Positions 55,890-64,000 of a stretch of DNA of 64,000 nt are shown one piece after another. Numbering within the stretch: the stretch's first letter is position 1; the number at the start of each line of letters is the position of its first letter. The notes beneath the pieces were generated by a model, which saw only the letters and a list, made by a program, of their open reading frames with translations, searched no databases and had not been told where the DNA came from. The position numbers and the translations under genes are program-made. Origin of the DNA: Amoebidium appalachense (lineage: Eukaryota; Ichthyosporea); assembly GCA_963693365.1 (NCBI GenBank), contig CAVNZM010000013.1, positions 7,130,001 to 7,194,000 on the forward strand. The letters run 5' to 3'.

Positions 55890-58583
55890 ATGCATATGCC
55901 TGCCCACATCCCTCAAATATCCCATGCCCACAACACCGACTGGGGAGTGGCCTTTTGGCCATCAACCATGTCAAAACTCTCTCTCCCTCCTAACCTCTCT
56001 AGGTCATCTGACCACTCTCCTATCCTTTTCCTACCTAAGATCTCCCTTGATCTGCTCCCCCCTCCCCCTCCCACCTTTCGCCTCCGTCTATCCCAGCTTA
56101 AGTCACAGTGGGGTAGAGTTGATGTATGTGTATGCTATGCTACGAAACACCCTATATATATGCGCCTATTAGAATCTGCACAAGCCAGGCCAGATTCACA
56201 TCTCGTACTAGATACATGCACTAACTTTATTGTTGATGATTTGATAGATCTCGGTGATTATGCTGGCGGTGGTAGGAAGGAATATCCCGATGCTCTCTTG
56301 TTACCAAACACCACTCCCGCTAGACTAGGTGAACCCCTGTCTCAAAAGGAAAGCCTGCGCCGGCTTGCTAGTATGAATCGATTTGGCCCCCCTGCTCGTA
56401 TTATTGGTGATACCACTGGAGACCCCCTCATAGACTCTGATAAGTATTTCTCGGAACTGTTTAAAGATAGGACCCCCGCTCAGAAACCTATTGTGTGGCC
56501 TGTAGACCCATCTATCCCCATAGAATCGATCCTCCCCTTTTTCAGTCCCGATGCCATATGGTCTGTGATATCTAGTTATAGCTCTAGTAAGTCTTGTGGA
56601 CCTGATGGACTCCCTGCTGGGTTTCTTAAAATCCTTGTTCCCTCCTACCCACAAAAGGAAAGTGATCGTGCTATTAAACCTGATCTTACTATCATGTTAA
56701 GCTCTCTCTTTTCTTGGTGTGTTAAATGTGGACATGTCCCGTCATCTTGGTTAGATACCTTAGTGATCCCCATAGTTAAGAAGGACTCTGAGGGCCCCAT
56801 ATCATCCTTTCGCCCCATTACACTAACCCAGGTTGTTCGTAGATTCTTTGAAGCTTGCTTACTTAGGTTATTTGCACATCACCCTAGGTTTCAATCTATT
56901 CTTCACATACACCCATGCCAATCCGCTTTTCGTAAAAACAATTCATGTTATGTTCAAATAATGGCACTGCACGATTCTATGCAAGTTGGTGCACAATATG
57001 TTGGCTTTATTGATTGGAAAACTGCTTACGATTCTGTCTCCCCTGGTCTCCTATGGGAAAAGCTTGCTGCACGGGGTGTACCACACTGCATTGGTGTTCT
57101 GTTAGAAGCACTCTTGTCTCAAACCTATGGTAGAGCTGTGGTTAATGGGCATCTTTCATATGGTTTTGCTCGTACTAGAGGTCTCTTGCAGGGTTCATTG
57201 CTTAGCCCCTTTTTGTTTAACCTATTTATAGATGATTTGGCTGTCAAGATTTACGCCGAAAACGATGACCCTATTAATAACTTTCCGCCTGCACTTCTCT
57301 ATGCTGATGATCTGTCCCTCCTTGCCCGTACCCCTAGACGCCTGCAAAGATTGTTCGATGTAGTGTCAGAGTGGTGCAAGGCAAACCTTATGATCCTTAA
57401 CATAGACAAATGTGGTGTTCTTGTACCTGATATAGCTAACAATTTACACACATTTACATTATCATCTAAACCTGTACCTATAGTTCCAGAATACAAATAT
57501 CTTGGTGTTCCGGTTGATTCTGTTGGTGTTATGTTTCCCCATATGGTCGAAAAGAGGGTAGAGTTGGCTCGTAAGCGGTTAGCTTTCTTCTCGGCTAATA
57601 TTTTTAAAGACACACCCCTCCATCCTTCTATTAGACTTACATTTATTCGCACTTTTGTCTTCCCGGCATGTGAATATGGTTTACCCCTTCTCGCCGCTTG
57701 GATCAAGAAAGAGAGAACTAGAGCGCTTAAACCCTTGGCAAATTTCCTTGAAGCAGAAGTTGCCTCCTTTCTATCTAACAACTGTTGTAAACCTGGGCCT
57801 GTAACGCTCTCGATATATGGTCTGGTCCCAATAGCTGCTAGAGTATCCTATCTCGCGCTGAAATTCAATAAGCACATAAGCCGCTTAAAGAAGTATTTGC
57901 CCTCCCACCCTCTCTTCTCTATCCGACCTGTCCCCTCCTCACCTCTCCCCTCTTTCCTCCCCTCTCTCTCCCCTTCTCCCCTGGGCACAAATACAAATAA
58001 ACCCCGCAATAGTGTGTGTGTGACTTTGGACTGCCACTTACTTATTAAACATGTACACAATCACAAGATAATCACGCAATATAACAAATGGAAAAAGATA
58101 CCACACGACACTAGACCCGATGAAAGCATACACCTTGAAAAACTAAGCCTTATGTCTCGTTTTATATATACTGACCGCCTCAACCATATTGCCAAATATG
58201 GCACTCGCAAGTGTATAACACCTAAATACATATTACCTTCCTGTAGAACTGGTCTTTCTCTAGCTGATGGTATTATTGATCAATTACCACGCTTTTACTG
58301 TACACGTGCTATACAGTGGAGATCTAATAAGTATAAGGTGGCATCATTTGCATGCCCAAACAACACACACACACACCAGTTTAACCGGTCATGTATCGCC
58401 AAATGTAGTTTGATAGACCACATAATACCGCAACACACACACGTCACATTCACAACAGACACCCAGAAAGATAGCCTACCTGTAAATTACAACATCCTTG
58501 ATTTTATACTAAACACGCGTAACTACGACCTGTTTATTAGATGTATTGATTGGCTTGAGAAACACATCACTACAAAATTATAG
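55890..58583 (+). CDS. LINE copy 2: intact reverse-transcriptase frame
   Basis: 897 codons from an ATG in flanking DNA (MHMPAHI, then element sequence from PQISHAHN), so the start is chimeric. It retains only the end of the endonuclease (SSDHSPI, residues 39-45 or so). Reverse transcriptase spans roughly residues 230-560: CGPDGLPAGF, FIDWKTAYDSV near 372, YADD at 470-473. The C-terminal Cys/His region (FACPNNTHTHQFNRSCIAKC) is in frame here, unlike copy 1. Without the endonuclease core it should not be autonomous. Confidence 0.9.
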   Translation: MHMPAHIPQISHAHNTDWGVAFWPSTMSKLSLPPNLSRSSDHSPILFLPKISLDLLPPPPPTFRLRLSQLKSQWGRVDVCVCYATKHPIYMRLLESAQARPDSHLVLDTCTNFIVDDLIDLGDYAGGGRKEYPDALLLPNTTPARLGEPLSQKESLRRLASMNRFGPPARIIGDTTGDPLIDSDKYFSELFKDRTPAQKPIVWPVDPSIPIESILPFFSPDAIWSVISSYSSSKSCGPDGLPAGFLKILVPSYPQKESDRAIKPDLTIMLSSLFSWCVKCGHVPSSWLDTLVIPIVKKDSEGPISSFRPITLTQVVRRFFEACLLRLFAHHPRFQSILHIHPCQSAFRKNNSCYVQIMALHDSMQVGAQYVGFIDWKTAYDSVSPGLLWEKLAARGVPHCIGVLLEALLSQTYGRAVVNGHLSYGFARTRGLLQGSLLSPFLFNLFIDDLAVKIYAENDDPINNFPPALLYADDLSLLARTPRRLQRLFDVVSEWCKANLMILNIDKCGVLVPDIANNLHTFTLSSKPVPIVPEYKYLGVPVDSVGVMFPHMVEKRVELARKRLAFFSANIFKDTPLHPSIRLTFIRTFVFPACEYGLPLLAAWIKKERTRALKPLANFLEAEVASFLSNNCCKPGPVTLSIYGLVPIAARVSYLALKFNKHISRLKKYLPSHPLFSIRPVPSSPLPSFLPSLSPSPLGTNTNKPRNSVCVTLDCHLLIKHVHNHKIITQYNKWKKIPHDTRPDESIHLEKLSLMSRFIYTDRLNHIAKYGTRKCITPKYILPSCRTGLSLADGIIDQLPRFYCTRAIQWRSNKYKVASFACPNNTHTHQFNRSCIAKCSLIDHIIPQHTHVTFTTDTQKDSLPVNYNILDFILNTRNYDLFIRCIDWLEKHITTKL

Positions 58584-58587
58584 CACA

Positions 58588-58662
<75 letters not shown>

Positions 58663-58694
58663 CCAGCTGATACCGAGTGTCCCGAGGGGAGCCC

Positions 58695-58735
<41 letters not shown>

Positions 58736-58931
58736 GGGGAACCCCAACTAATTGATTTCTCCTTGTAGTCTTTATGGTGTCTCGTAAGAGAAAGTAAACC
58801 CTGATATATAGTCACCACCCGACATCTATGTACGTGATCATGATATACCGCTGAGGGGATATTCCGAGCAAACCCCCCCCCCCCATACCTGAGACTGGTT
58901 CTCTTTGCCTCGAGTAAACAGCGTAAACCCC
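55910..58931 (+). mobile_element. LINE copy 2, truncated in the endonuclease
   Basis: Joins unique DNA at CCCTCAAATATCCC, inside the endonuclease domain, and runs to the CGTAAACCCC terminus. Nearly identical to copy 1. It keeps the CA repeat (58588-58660), the A-run (58699-58733) and the 200-bp tail. No clear target-site duplication was found. Confidence 0.9.
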
Positions 58932-59631
58932 ACGAACATATGATGCGCAAAACTTTGAATGTGCAATGATGATCGATCGATCGCCGAAATTCAATCGAGA
59001 AGAATTTTACGAGAAGTAGATTTGGTTTGCCCCTCGAGAAAGAAGGCCATTCAATTTTCGACTCTCAGAGTTTAGTACAATAGTAAGTAGCTCGCCAAGA
59101 CCCTACATTCACAGTACTGCAGCTGGCCCATCCACACAGACCTGAAACACATGTACAGCACAAGCCCCGAGCCCCTTTTTGTTTGCTTAGCCCCTTTTTG
59201 TTTGCTTAACCCCTTTTTGTTTAATAATCTATTTATAGATGATTTGGCTGTCAAGATTTATGCAGAAAATGATGACCCTATTAATAACTTTCCGCCTGCA
59301 CTTCTCTATGCTGATGATCTGCCCTTGCCCGTACCCCTAGACGTGACGCCTGCAAAGATTGTTCGATGTAGTGTCAGAGTGGTGCAAGGCAAACCTTATG
59401 ATCCTTAACATAGATCTACAAATGTGGTGTTCTTGTACCTGATATAGATAATAATTTACACCCATTTACATTATCATCTAAACCTGTACCTATCGTTCCA
59501 AAATACAAACATCTTGGTGTTCCGGTTAATTCTGTTGGTGTTATGTTTTCCCATATGCATATGGTCGAAAAGAGGGTAGAGCTGGCTCGTAAGCGGTTAG
59601 CTTTCTTCTCGGCTAATATTTTTAAAGACAC

Positions 59632-60400
59632 TGTTGGAGTACACTGGTACTCCCGGCTAGCAATGTCTGTTAGAGAAAGTTTCTGAGCAATTGAATAATT
59701 GTTTCAACACTCACTCAAGTGCATAGAGCTTTTGTTTACGGTCATATTCATATATGGTAGTTATATGTTTGAGCCAAAACTGTACCAATGACGAGCTTCA
59801 CTAGCAACGTGCTAATTGTGCTCATTAATTAACATTCCCGGTTCAGATGATGTCATGTCTATATTTGCCACAGGATTCTATTCTTAGAGTGGTAGTGTGC
59901 TTTATTCCCGGATATTCTCAGAATATTTTTAGTTGTGTGAAGTAAGATTTACGTTTAACTGCAATTGGTGTGTTAAACACGTTTATTTGTGTGCTTTAGT
60001 GCAAGTTAACTAGCCACTCAACGTGCACAGTTAACTTTTATATCTTTAACGACTTGTTTTCATTGTGCTCTCTTTTCGGCCATGCTGTACATGGCCCACC
60101 ACCAGGGTGCACACGAGGCCACCATGAGGTGGCCAACGACTATATAAAGCAGTGCCTCCCATGTCACAAAGATGGGAAGCAGAACGTTTGATTTACACTT
60201 TTCTACTGTCGTTTTCAGTGCACTGGCAAAACACATAGACTAGTTACCCATCATACACGACACTATGTCTGACAACTTACAGTTGCAGCAACTAGTCCAA
60301 CTACTGGAGCAGAGGTTGGCCCCACAAGATGCAATCATTTCTGACTTACAGAAGGAACAACGTGCACTAGAACTAGCTTCTATGAACACAATGTCCAACA
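59632..60400 (+). mobile_element. Solo LTR (769 bp) inserted in LINE copy 3
   Basis: TGTTGGAGTAC ... TGTCCAACA, flanked by the 5-bp duplication GACAC (59627-59631 and 60401-60405). In the other LINE copies the site reads AAAGACACACCCC uninterrupted. It has a TATA box (TATATAAA, 60141-60148) and an ATG at 60265 opening a heptad-like frame (MSDNLQLQQLVQLLEQRL) that leaves the LTR at its end, as if gag started inside the LTR. Ends are the same type as the TRIM (TGTTGGA/TCCAACA). Confidence 0.88.
60141..60148 (+). promoter_or_regulatory. TATA box in the solo LTR
   Basis: TATATAAA, 124 bp before the ATG at 60265. Confidence 0.6.
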
Positions 60401-61401
60401 GACACACCCCTCCATCCTTCTATTAGACTTACATTTATTCGCAGTTTTGTCTTCCCGGCATGTGAATATGGTTTCCCCCTTTTCGCCGCTTGGATCAAGA
60501 AAGAGAGAACTAGAGCGCTTAAACCCTTGGCAAATATGAAGCAGAAGTTGCCTCCTTTCTATCTAACAACTGTTGTAAACCTGGGACTGTAATTGCTCTC
60601 GATATCATAGTATGGTCTGGTCCTAATAAGTGCTAGAGTATATCCCATCTCGCGCTGGAAGTTCAATAAGCACATAAGCCACTTAAAGAAGTATTTGCCC
60701 TCCCACCCTCTCTTCTCTATCCGACCTGTCCCCTCCTCATGATCACCTCTCCCCTCTTTCGTTCCCTCTCTCTCTCCTTTTCCCCCGGGCACAAATACAA
60801 ATAAACCGCAAAAGTGTGCGTGTGACTTTGGGCTGCCACTTACTTATTAGACATGTACACAATCACAAGATAATTACGCAATATAACAAATGGAAAAAGA
60901 TACCAGACGACACCAGACCCGATGAAAGCATACACCTTGAAAAACTAAGCCTTATGTCTCGTTTTATATATAATGACCGCCTTAACCATATTGCCAAATA
61001 TGGCACTCGCAAATGCGTAACACCTAAATACATATTACCTTCCTGTAGAATTGGTCTTTCTCTAGCTGATGGTATTATTGATCACATACCACGCTTTTAC
61101 TGTACATGTGCTATACAGTGGAGATCTAATAAGTATAAGGTGGCATCGTTTGCATGCCCAAACAACACACACACACACCAGTTTAAACGGTCATGTATTG
61201 CCAAATGTAGTTTGATAGCCCACATAATACCGCAACGCACACACGTCACATTCACAACAGACACCCAGAAAGATTGCCTACCTAAAAATTACAACATCCT
61301 TGATTTTATACTTAACACGCGAAACTACGACCTGTTTATTAGATGTATTGATTGGCTTGAGAAACTAAGTTACAAATTTCTAGCACACACACACACGCGC
61401 G

Positions 61402-61466
<65 letters not shown>

Positions 61467-61738
61467 CCAGCTGATACCGAGTGTCCCAGGGGAGCCCAAA
61501 AAAAAACAAAAAAAAAAAAAAACAAAAAAAAAACGGGGAACCCCAACTAATTGATTTTTCTTAGTCTCTATGGTGTCTCGTAGAGAAAGTAAACCCTGAT
61601 ATATAATCATCACCCTACAGCTATGTACGTGATCATGGTATACCGCTGAGGGGATATTCCGAGCAAAACCCCCCCATACCTGAGACTGGTCTCTCTTTGT
61701 CTCGAGTAAACAGCGTAACCCCCCCCCCCCCCCCCCCC

Positions 61739-62929
61739 CCCCCCCATGTGTACTACCCTACAATATATCTTTTTTATTAAGTGGTGCGTATTTCACCAAT
61801 CAGGATATACTGTTTCACAGTCTCTGTCTACTTCAAATTCTCAGTCCGACTCCTTGAATAGTGAATTTCCTAAATTTCTCCTTGTCACGCCTTGTAATGT
61901 AGATTCTGTAGAATGTAGATTGTAAGAACCATTACATATAACTTTTAATTTACTTGTTTTTACAATAACAGAATTGTGTTTCAGAAACCAAAATGCATAT
62001 ATTTTCTAAATCACTTGCCTTTTTTGGTGATTATTGCTAATTCATTGGTTTTCAAAAGTTTAGAAAGTTGATGATGCCCTATTTAAGCCCCGGCCTTATC
62101 AGCATCATGGGCGAATTCCGGAGTAAAACCTGTTTTGCCCGGGCATGAAGCCTGCAAAAGTCTTCAGATCCACTTGGCACTGACACTCACCATACGCAGG
62201 GCCCTGTACTGAAACCGTGTAACAGACTATTTAAATGATTGTACGATTTTTCACGTGAAATGTGCGTAAAGAAGTTTTTTGTTTGCTTCATTTTCAACGG
62301 TTGTGGATTCCTGAATCCTGGTGCGTCCCATGGCTGGCGGTGCTGAGTCACTGGACTCAACGATTGGGTTAAACAGCATCCTGACGCCATTTGAGGCAAG
62401 GTTGAAGGGACGGGTTTTTAGCATGAATGATGTGTATCCAATCACATCGCGAGATGCAAACGGCTGGCTTTTTTAGCTAGGTGGAGGGGTTTGCACATTG
62501 CAGCCGTCGGAGAAGAACGGCTTAATCCGCATCATGTAGTATAGTAATAATATAAGCCTGCATGTATATTTTTAGTTATTCCCCCCAAAAAAAACCAAAA
62601 AAAAAGAAAACCTTTCGTTTCTTTGATTTTAATTATCTAACTTAGTTTTGTAGCGGCGCTTCTTTCTACTGGCAAATGCTCCCGTCCCGTTGACGTCACC
62701 TTGGCTCATTGCAAGCGAAAAACCCAATGAAAACGTGCTACAAATTACATCACTGTGCCGTCAAAGTACGCGACCCTGATGATCTGGGCGACTATAAAAA
62801 AATCAAGCGGTGCACTTCAGGATCAGTCTGAAACCATAACCACTTCCCTGTGTATCATAGTATATTGATTATTGAATTCGAAAGGAAACTAGCGAAACAT
62901 AACGTGAAAGGAAGGAACATTATACTAAA
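61739..62929. other. Intergenic region and promoter of the last gene
   Basis: Begins with the C-run end of LINE copy 3, then AT-rich unique DNA. No coding frame of note. The last 200 bp hold CCAAT-like strings (CCCAATGAAA near 62713) and a TATA box. Confidence 0.6.
62793..62801 (+). promoter_or_regulatory. TATA box of the 205-residue gene
   Basis: TATAAAAAA, 137 bp before the ATG at 62930; a start near 62825 would give a leader of about 105 nt. Confidence 0.6.
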
Positions 62930-63547
62930 ATGGCAGGCAGCATGTCAAACAAGCTTGTTTGCTTCGTTGTGGCTGGGCAAGACCACGGGGTGATGGTGAG
63001 CGTCACCGGCCTAACCTACACGCAAGTGCTTGCGCGAGCATCGGTTGTGCTCGACATGGAAGCCAAATGTGCATACGATGCATATGGAAACATCTACTCG
63101 GAGGAAAATGTGGAAAAGATAGCGCACGGGAGCATGCTCTACTTCTCTCATACCGAGTTTACATCTCACCAAAGCACCGATAACACCAGCAGCATTTTGC
63201 AATCCCGCCTCAGCGCAAAAGTGGACAAATTTGTTTTTTCCCTCGGCCCCAACCCCGACGTGTTTTCTGAATGGCGTATGCTTGCAAACGAGCTTCGCTC
63301 AGCCATAATTCGCCATGTTCCCAGAAACGTAAGCATCCAAGAATACGTGAAGGAGTTTGTAACCCCACTTGGCACCGTTTCAGAGACCTACAACGATGCT
63401 TCTTCCCTTCCTATCTCCGACCCTTACGCACAACATTGCTTTTGGAAGCTGCTGAACTCTGTTGCTGACTACCAACGTCAAACGGAGGAGTGCCGACTTT
63501 ACGTTCAAGCGTGCGATATCCAACGTCGTGTGGCCATGGGCGCATAG
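62930..63547 (+). CDS. Hypothetical 205-residue protein, ubiquitin/doublecortin-like N-terminus possible
   Basis: Intact single exon; ATG at 62930 in good context (TAAAATGGC), a second Met at residue 5. There is no signal peptide or membrane segment. Residues 8-75 or so (LVCFVVAGQDHGVMVSV, LARASVVLDM, CAYDAYGNIYSEENVEKI, GSMLYFS) follow the beta-alpha-beta pattern of ubiquitin-like or doublecortin-like folds: a short hydrophobic helix, YDxxGN turn, then a strand ending in a Gly. This is a guess from pattern only. The C-terminal half is helical (EWRMLANELRSAIIRHV; CFWKLLNSVADYQRQTEECR). I do not recognise the family. A possible AATAAA is at 63937-63942. Confidence 0.75.
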   Translation: MAGSMSNKLVCFVVAGQDHGVMVSVTGLTYTQVLARASVVLDMEAKCAYDAYGNIYSEENVEKIAHGSMLYFSHTEFTSHQSTDNTSSILQSRLSAKVDKFVFSLGPNPDVFSEWRMLANELRSAIIRHVPRNVSIQEYVKEFVTPLGTVSETYNDASSLPISDPYAQHCFWKLLNSVADYQRQTEECRLYVQACDIQRRVAMGA

Positions 63548-64000
63548 TAAAGTAATTATTTCTGCAATGGCTCGAGTGAGTGGTTTATGAGCTTTCAGGC
63601 ACCGTGCATGCATCAGACAGTTTACGAGTCTGGAATCAAGAGCATCATTTGTACTAATATGTGTGCTGGTTTCTAGCTATTGGTAACTGTCTATTGCACC
63701 AGTTGTTTTATTTTCAATAGAAAAGGATTCGAGTGAATGACTGTATATTTTGTGTAATAGTTCGCCAATGGATTTGCCAGCATCACATAGTGCTCCCTGG
63801 AAATTTAGTTTCTCCAAGTTCAGCACGCGTTCCTGCAGATGCAACATATCTGTTATGTTACCGTAGAATTCCTTATTTCAGCTCCAAAAAATTGGCTGGG
63901 CTGATGGGAAAGTACGCTCTTGAGGAACACTTAACGAATAAAAGATGTCAGCAATCAGTACCATTTGTTGGGAGTCAAAGTTTGTTGGGAACTCTGTAAT
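63548..64000. other. 3' flank of the last gene
   Basis: No further gene seen before the window end. AATAAA at 63937-63942 may be its polyadenylation signal, 390 bp after the stop. Confidence 0.5.

Larger units (their letters stand above)
59216..61383 (+). pseudogene. LINE copy 3: broken reverse-transcriptase remnant
   Basis: The first fragment retains IDDLAVKIYAENDD and LLYADDLPL (the catalytic YADD) but is frameshifted after it. Past the LTR, frames are broken by small indels until 60816, from where the C-terminal Cys/His region (CPNNTHTHQFKRSCIAKC) is open to the CA repeat. Confidence 0.8.
59170..61738 (+). mobile_element. LINE copy 3, decayed and interrupted
   Basis: Starts in the reverse-transcriptase region with a triplicated 19-bp string (GCCCCTTTTTGTTTGCTTA type), then follows copies 1 and 2 with many substitutions and indels, is split by an LTR at 59632-60400, and ends with CA repeat, A-rich run, tail and CGTAA plus a C-run of about 28 (61711-61745). 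Older than the other two copies. Confidence 0.88.

Overview
The window is nuclear DNA of a eukaryote: intron-bearing genes, TATA-box promoters, LINE and LTR retroelements, and very many microsatellites and long C/G homopolymers. The lineage cannot be fixed. A tyrosine-motif-rich single-pass receptor, a KCTD-type BTB protein with an SH3-ligand-like linker, and a copia-type primer site hint at a holozoan protist such as a choanoflagellate relative; this is an inference of low confidence.

Layout. 1-21409 is one giant inverted repeat: two arms of about 10.6 kb around a 149-bp spacer (10634-10782). Each arm carries the same seven-exon gene, transcribed outward from the centre: 2398-10313 on the minus strand and 11110-18995 on the plus strand. 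The gene encodes a protein of about 1,550 residues. It has RNase H-fold (DDE/MULE-like) transposase halves around a WRN-type 3'-5' exonuclease, plus a zinc knuckle. Exon phases agree throughout; the arm-1 copy has extra homopolymer frameshifts. 21410-23392 is low-complexity DNA. 23393-24523 (minus) is an intact secreted beta-helix protein. 24524-27687 is non-coding. 27688-30030 (minus) is a two-exon BTB(KCTD/T1)-NHL fusion. 30031-37627 is repeat-rich non-coding DNA.

Three copies of one EN-RT LINE family lie at 37638-41188 (minus, flanked by a 10-bp target-site duplication), 55910-58931 (plus) and 59170-61738 (plus, decayed and broken by a 769-bp solo LTR). The family does not end in poly(A). 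It ends in GTAAACC followed by a C-run, and 11-26-bp insertions carrying only this end occur at 42168 and 45131 with target-site duplications. A 116-bp repeat (42195 and 54437) ends with the same tail and has tRNA-promoter-like boxes, so it may be a SINE.

45909-53962 (minus) is a multi-exon membrane receptor: Cys-rich and jacalin-like extracellular parts, a Pro/Ala stalk, one transmembrane helix and a cytoplasmic tail with several Tyr motifs. A 1158-bp TRIM retrotransposon (47599-48756; 469-bp LTRs, 5-bp duplication, initiator-tRNA-Met half-tRNA primer site) sits antisense in it, exactly at a predicted 5' splice site. 62930-63547 (plus) is a short gene of unknown function with a good TATA box. 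Homopolymer lengths here look unreliable, which matters when judging frameshifts.
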